Shown piece after piece: positions 5,628-7,776 of a stretch of 7,776 nt of DNA (the first letter of the stretch is position 1; every line of letters begins with the position of its first letter). A program made the translations under genes and the position numbers. The stretch is from Candidatus Zhuqueibacterota bacterium 4484_87 (lineage in GTDB: Bacteria; Zhuqueibacterota; Zhuqueibacteria; Thermofontimicrobiales; Thermofontimicrobiaceae): positions 1-7,776 of the forward strand of contig NATN01000119.1 of NCBI GenBank assembly GCA_002085355.1, in the 5' to 3' direction. The notes under the pieces were generated by a model. It was not told the DNA's origin. It saw nothing but the letters and a program-made list of their open reading frames with translations, and made no database searches.

Positions 5628-6767
5628 ATGACTTTGATTATTATTTTATCAGTGATTTTATTGTTATTGGGACTCTGGGAAAAGAATCAACTGCGCAATG
5701 CACAAACTAATGATATTCTGCGCGTTCAGGTCAATGGCATTCGTGGTAAATCCACATTGGTGCGAATGGTCACAGATTTGCTGACAGCCGACGGAAAAAA
5801 AGTATGCGCTCGCGTTAGTGGGGAAGCGCCACAAATTTTTGATGAAGAAAATGGTTGGAGAATTTTTCCCAGAAAAGGAGCTGCGCGCATTAAAGAAATC
5901 AGCCGTTTTTTGCTGAATGCCGCCGCTCGGAAACCGGATGTCGTCATTTGTGAAAACATGGCGCTGCAACCGGAATATCAGCGGAGTTTTTCCGAAATAT
6001 TCTGTCCTCAAATTTCCGCTTACACAAATTTACGCATCGATCATCAGGAAGTCATGGGAAGGAACAAACCTCAAATCGCTGAAACCCTATTTTTTTCGCT
6101 GCCGGAAGCTGGAACTGTAATTTTCCCGAAGGATGAAAATTTTCAAAAAGAATTTGAAAGACGGGCGAAAATCACTTTAAATTCCAATATTTTACCTGAA
6201 CCTGGAAGCGGAGGAGACAACCCTTTTCAATTCCATTTTCAATTGCTCGGTGAACTCAGAACTCAATTGGGAATCGATCAGCAGACAATAGAGAAAACAA
6301 AAGAACGCTGGGAAGAAAAATTAGCGACGAACAATTTCATTCGGCATTTTTCAATTGGCGGGAAAAAGATTCATTTCATCAATTTGTTCACTTGCAATGA
6401 TGTGGAATCCACAAAGCAATTGTTGGATTACGCCATGATGGATACCAAAACTCACAAAAAAATAGCTGTCATTCTCGCCTGCCGCTCTGACAGACCTTTG
6501 CGCACGCTCTCTTTTCTCGATTGGCTCGTCGGTGAGAACTTCTGGCAAAAGCTGGTGATTTATGGAAGCGTTCCATTTTTTGCTGTGAGAAAAAAATTGA
6601 AGCAAGTGGCTCCGTCGCAACAGGTCGTCTTTGCTCGGGGAAAGAATATGGACAAAATTTTGCTTGAGCTGGCTGCGGAAAATGGAATTATGATTGGCAT
6701 GGGGAATTACCTCAAAAGCGGTGAGCGGTTAATTCAAATGTTTCAGGAAATGGATAATGGAAACTGA
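5628..6767 (+). CDS. pgsB: Poly-gamma-glutamate synthase PgsB/CapB
   Basis: PgsB is the ATP-dependent, Mur-ligase-like amide ligase that joins glutamate through the gamma-carboxyl, working with membrane PgsC. The 379-residue protein (B. subtilis PgsB is about 390) has an N-terminal membrane segment (residues 2-16), the variant P-loop VNGIRGKST with Lys41, CENMALQPEYQ (109-118, against the family's SECMAVNPDYQ), TNLRIDHQEVMG (133-144), a CND motif near 256-258 and ACRSDRPLRTLSF (284-296). All are PgsB signatures in the right order. The C-terminal GMGNYLKSG replaces the GVGNIHG of B. subtilis, so the very end is divergent. The ATG has AGGA 5 nt upstream. It overlaps pgsC by 11 bp, so the two are surely co-transcribed. 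It is the first gene after the divergent gap. Confidence 0.93.
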   Translation: MTLIIILSVILLLLGLWEKNQLRNAQTNDILRVQVNGIRGKSTLVRMVTDLLTADGKKVCARVSGEAPQIFDEENGWRIFPRKGAARIKEISRFLLNAAARKPDVVICENMALQPEYQRSFSEIFCPQISAYTNLRIDHQEVMGRNKPQIAETLFFSLPEAGTVIFPKDENFQKEFERRAKITLNSNILPEPGSGGDNPFQFHFQLLGELRTQLGIDQQTIEKTKERWEEKLATNNFIRHFSIGGKKIHFINLFTCNDVESTKQLLDYAMMDTKTHKKIAVILACRSDRPLRTLSFLDWLVGENFWQKLVIYGSVPFFAVRKKLKQVAPSQQVVFARGKNMDKILLELAAENGIMIGMGNYLKSGERLIQMFQEMDNGN

Positions 6768-7197
6768 AGCGATTTTTTTAGGAATTTTGCTGGGACTCAT
6801 TTACTACGAATTTGTCGGACTCACGCCGGGCGGGATCATCGTTCCCGGCTATCTCGCCATCTACGTGCGCCAACCACTGGCGATTGTAGCGACATTTTTT
6901 GCGGCAATTGTCACTCTGTATTTAGTTCGCTTGTTGAGCAATGCAGTCGTTCTTTACGGCAGACGCGCGTTTGTGTCTGCTGTGCTGATCGGATTCTTTA
7001 TGAAAATTTCTCTGGAAAAAATAATGTTTCTGACCGGAGATTTCAGTTCCGGTCTGGTAATCATCGGCTACATCGTCCCAGGCTTGCTGGCGCACGAAAT
7101 GCGAAAACAGGGCATAGCTGAGACTATCCTTTCCGCTGTTTTTGTCAGTGCGGTAGTTGCTGTCATTCTCGAACTCCAGGATTTAGTGAATTTGTGA
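6757..7197 (+). CDS. pgsC: Poly-gamma-glutamate biosynthesis membrane protein PgsC/CapC
   Basis: This 146-residue, very hydrophobic protein has about four to five membrane segments (roughly 5-20, 28-45, 50-68, 75-90, 97-112 and 122-140, some short). It matches PgsC, which is about 150 residues and forms the membrane part of the polyglutamate synthase with PgsB. Recognisable family stretches are GLTPGGIIVPGYLAIYVRQP, the LYGRR loop and IVPGLLAHEMRKQG. The start ATG lies within pgsB, with AGGA 8 nt upstream, so translation is probably coupled. The next gene is 170 bp on, with a palindromic repeat in between. Confidence 0.93.
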   Translation: METEAIFLGILLGLIYYEFVGLTPGGIIVPGYLAIYVRQPLAIVATFFAAIVTLYLVRLLSNAVVLYGRRAFVSAVLIGFFMKISLEKIMFLTGDFSSGLVIIGYIVPGLLAHEMRKQGIAETILSAVFVSAVVAVILELQDLVNL

Positions 7198-7208
7198 AAA
7201 AAATAGAA

Positions 7209-7331
7209 CGCGGATGCACGCGGATGAAACCGATTTGCGCGGATTTTTTCTGATAAATATTGTGAAAAGAATGAGGCGAAGAAACTACAATCAAAACTGC
7301 ATAAATCGGTGCAAATCTGTGTAAATCCGTG
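7209..7331 (+). repeat. Palindromic repeat, 'cgcggat' family, copy A2
   Basis: The pgsC-pgsW gap contains a second copy of the A family. Left units start at 7209, 7219, 7228 and 7238 (CGCGGAT, CGCGGAT, AACCGAT, CGCGGAT), with the same 10-9-10 spacing as A1. Right units start at about 7295, 7305, 7315 and 7325 (AACTGCA, ATCGGTG, ATCTGTG, ATCCGTG). The first two unit pairs match fully if G-U is allowed, with G on the left and U on the right in every case. The third pair departs from consensus on both sides but stays complementary (ACCGAT with ATCGGT). The loop, about 46 nt at 7247-7292, is longer than in A1. Its GAAGAAACTAC also occurs at the left edge of element B. Confidence 0.8.
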
Positions 7332-7367
7332 GCTAAATTTTTAATACTAAAAACAGAACGATTGTTT

Positions 7368-7776
7368 ATGACATTCAAATCCCCGGAAATTAGTATGCGC
7401 CGACTCTGGGCAGCAGCTATTCTGGCAATATTTGCCCTGTTCATTTTGATTTTTTCTGCAAAACAAAAACCAACCCCGTTTTTTGATCAACAAATTCGCG
7501 CAGCAGAATTGATGACAAAGTGCATTGATGCATTGCGGCAGGCAGAATTTGATTCCGCTGCTTTGATTTTCGATCCCAACCGTACAAATCTCGTCGGCAG
7601 GGAATATTCTCCGATTACGACCACTCTGGGCGATTTGATCGCGAAAAGGACGGCGACCAATCCGGATTTTGCGGCTTTGCTCGTGAGATGGTTTCACGAA
7701 TTGAATCTTTCTCCGGGCGATGTGATTGCTGTCGGTAGTTCCGGTTCCTTTCCTTCGCTGACTCTCGCGACGCTGT
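7368..7776 (+). CDS. pgsW: Poly-gamma-glutamate system protein, PgsW-like (3' truncated)
   Basis: 136 codons are visible before the window ends. The product starts with a short cytoplasmic stretch, one membrane segment (about residues 13-30) and an extracytoplasmic domain. That domain contains DPNRTNLVGREYSPITTTLGDL, KRTATNPDFAALLVRWFHEL and GDVIAVGSSGSFPSL. I recognise these as the 'poly-gamma-glutamate system protein' family found beside pgsB and pgsC; the symbol pgsW is from memory. Its biochemical role is not settled. The start is uncertain. ATG 7368 has no clear ribosome binding site, whereas ATG 7395 has a weak GGAA 6 nt upstream. I prefer 7368 because the added residues (KSPEIS before the membrane segment) look like the family's N-terminus. 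Position on the same strand after pgsBC implies one operon, interrupted by repeat A2. Confidence 0.8.
   Translation, partial: MTFKSPEISMRRLWAAAILAIFALFILIFSAKQKPTPFFDQQIRAAELMTKCIDALRQAEFDSAALIFDPNRTNLVGREYSPITTTLGDLIAKRTATNPDFAALLVRWFHELNLSPGDVIAVGSSGSFPSLTLATL

Noticed and set aside
5420..5629. 69-codon minus-strand open frame in the divergent gap
   Set aside because: AT-rich, Phe/Ser/Lys-rich translation with no recognisable domain; it overlaps the pgsB start and would occupy the probable promoter region.
7163..7697. Minus-strand open frames opposite pgsC and the PgsW-like gene
   Set aside because: The plus-strand frame from 7368 to the window end carries recognisable family motifs; the antisense translations do not.

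Overview
The window reads as chromosomal DNA from a Gram-negative, moderately AT-rich bacterium, most likely in or near the Fibrobacterota-Chlorobiota-Bacteroidota (FCB) lineage, for example a KSB1/Calditrichota-like metagenome lineage. The placement is an inference. It rests on a lipoprotein and a secreted protein that both look like the DUF4252 family, on a heparinase II/III-type lyase beside sugar-acid catabolic genes, and on intergenic repeats built from 'cgcggat' and 'acgaag' units. No rRNA, tRNA, CRISPR array, transposase or integrase is visible.

Region 1 (3-4199, + strand) holds a 5'-truncated heparinase II/III-family polysaccharide lyase, a classical short-chain dehydrogenase/reductase, and a KDPG/KHG-type class I aldolase. 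Together they suggest catabolism of a uronic-acid-containing polysaccharide: cleavage to unsaturated uronates, reduction of a keto intermediate, then aldol cleavage of a 2-keto-3-deoxy acid. No KDG kinase or transporter is in the window. Each of the two gaps in this group contains a long imperfect palindrome made of 9-10 bp units.

Region 2 (4225-5383) contains a stem-loop between convergent genes, then a two-gene minus-strand operon. Read in transcription order it encodes a secreted DUF4252-like protein and a DUF4252-like lipoprotein. Their C-terminal modules resemble each other, which suggests tandem duplication. The function is unknown.

Region 3 (5628-7776, + strand) starts divergently from region 2 across a 244-bp AT-rich gap. 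It encodes PgsB (Mur-ligase-like poly-gamma-glutamate synthase), PgsC (its membrane partner, overlapping pgsB by 11 bp) and the start of a protein of the 'poly-gamma-glutamate system' family (PgsW-like), which is cut by the window end. A third palindromic repeat sits between pgsC and the PgsW-like gene. The set suggests a poly-gamma-glutamate (or related gamma-linked polyamide) system in a Gram-negative host. No pgsA is visible.

The most unusual feature is the set of three intergenic elements, of two sequence families. All share one architecture: two arms of 29-38 nt made of 3 or 4 short units at 9-10 nt spacing, with the right arm the imperfect reverse complement of the left. Compensatory changes and strand-biased G-U pairs suggest they are selected, or at least generated, as foldable structures.
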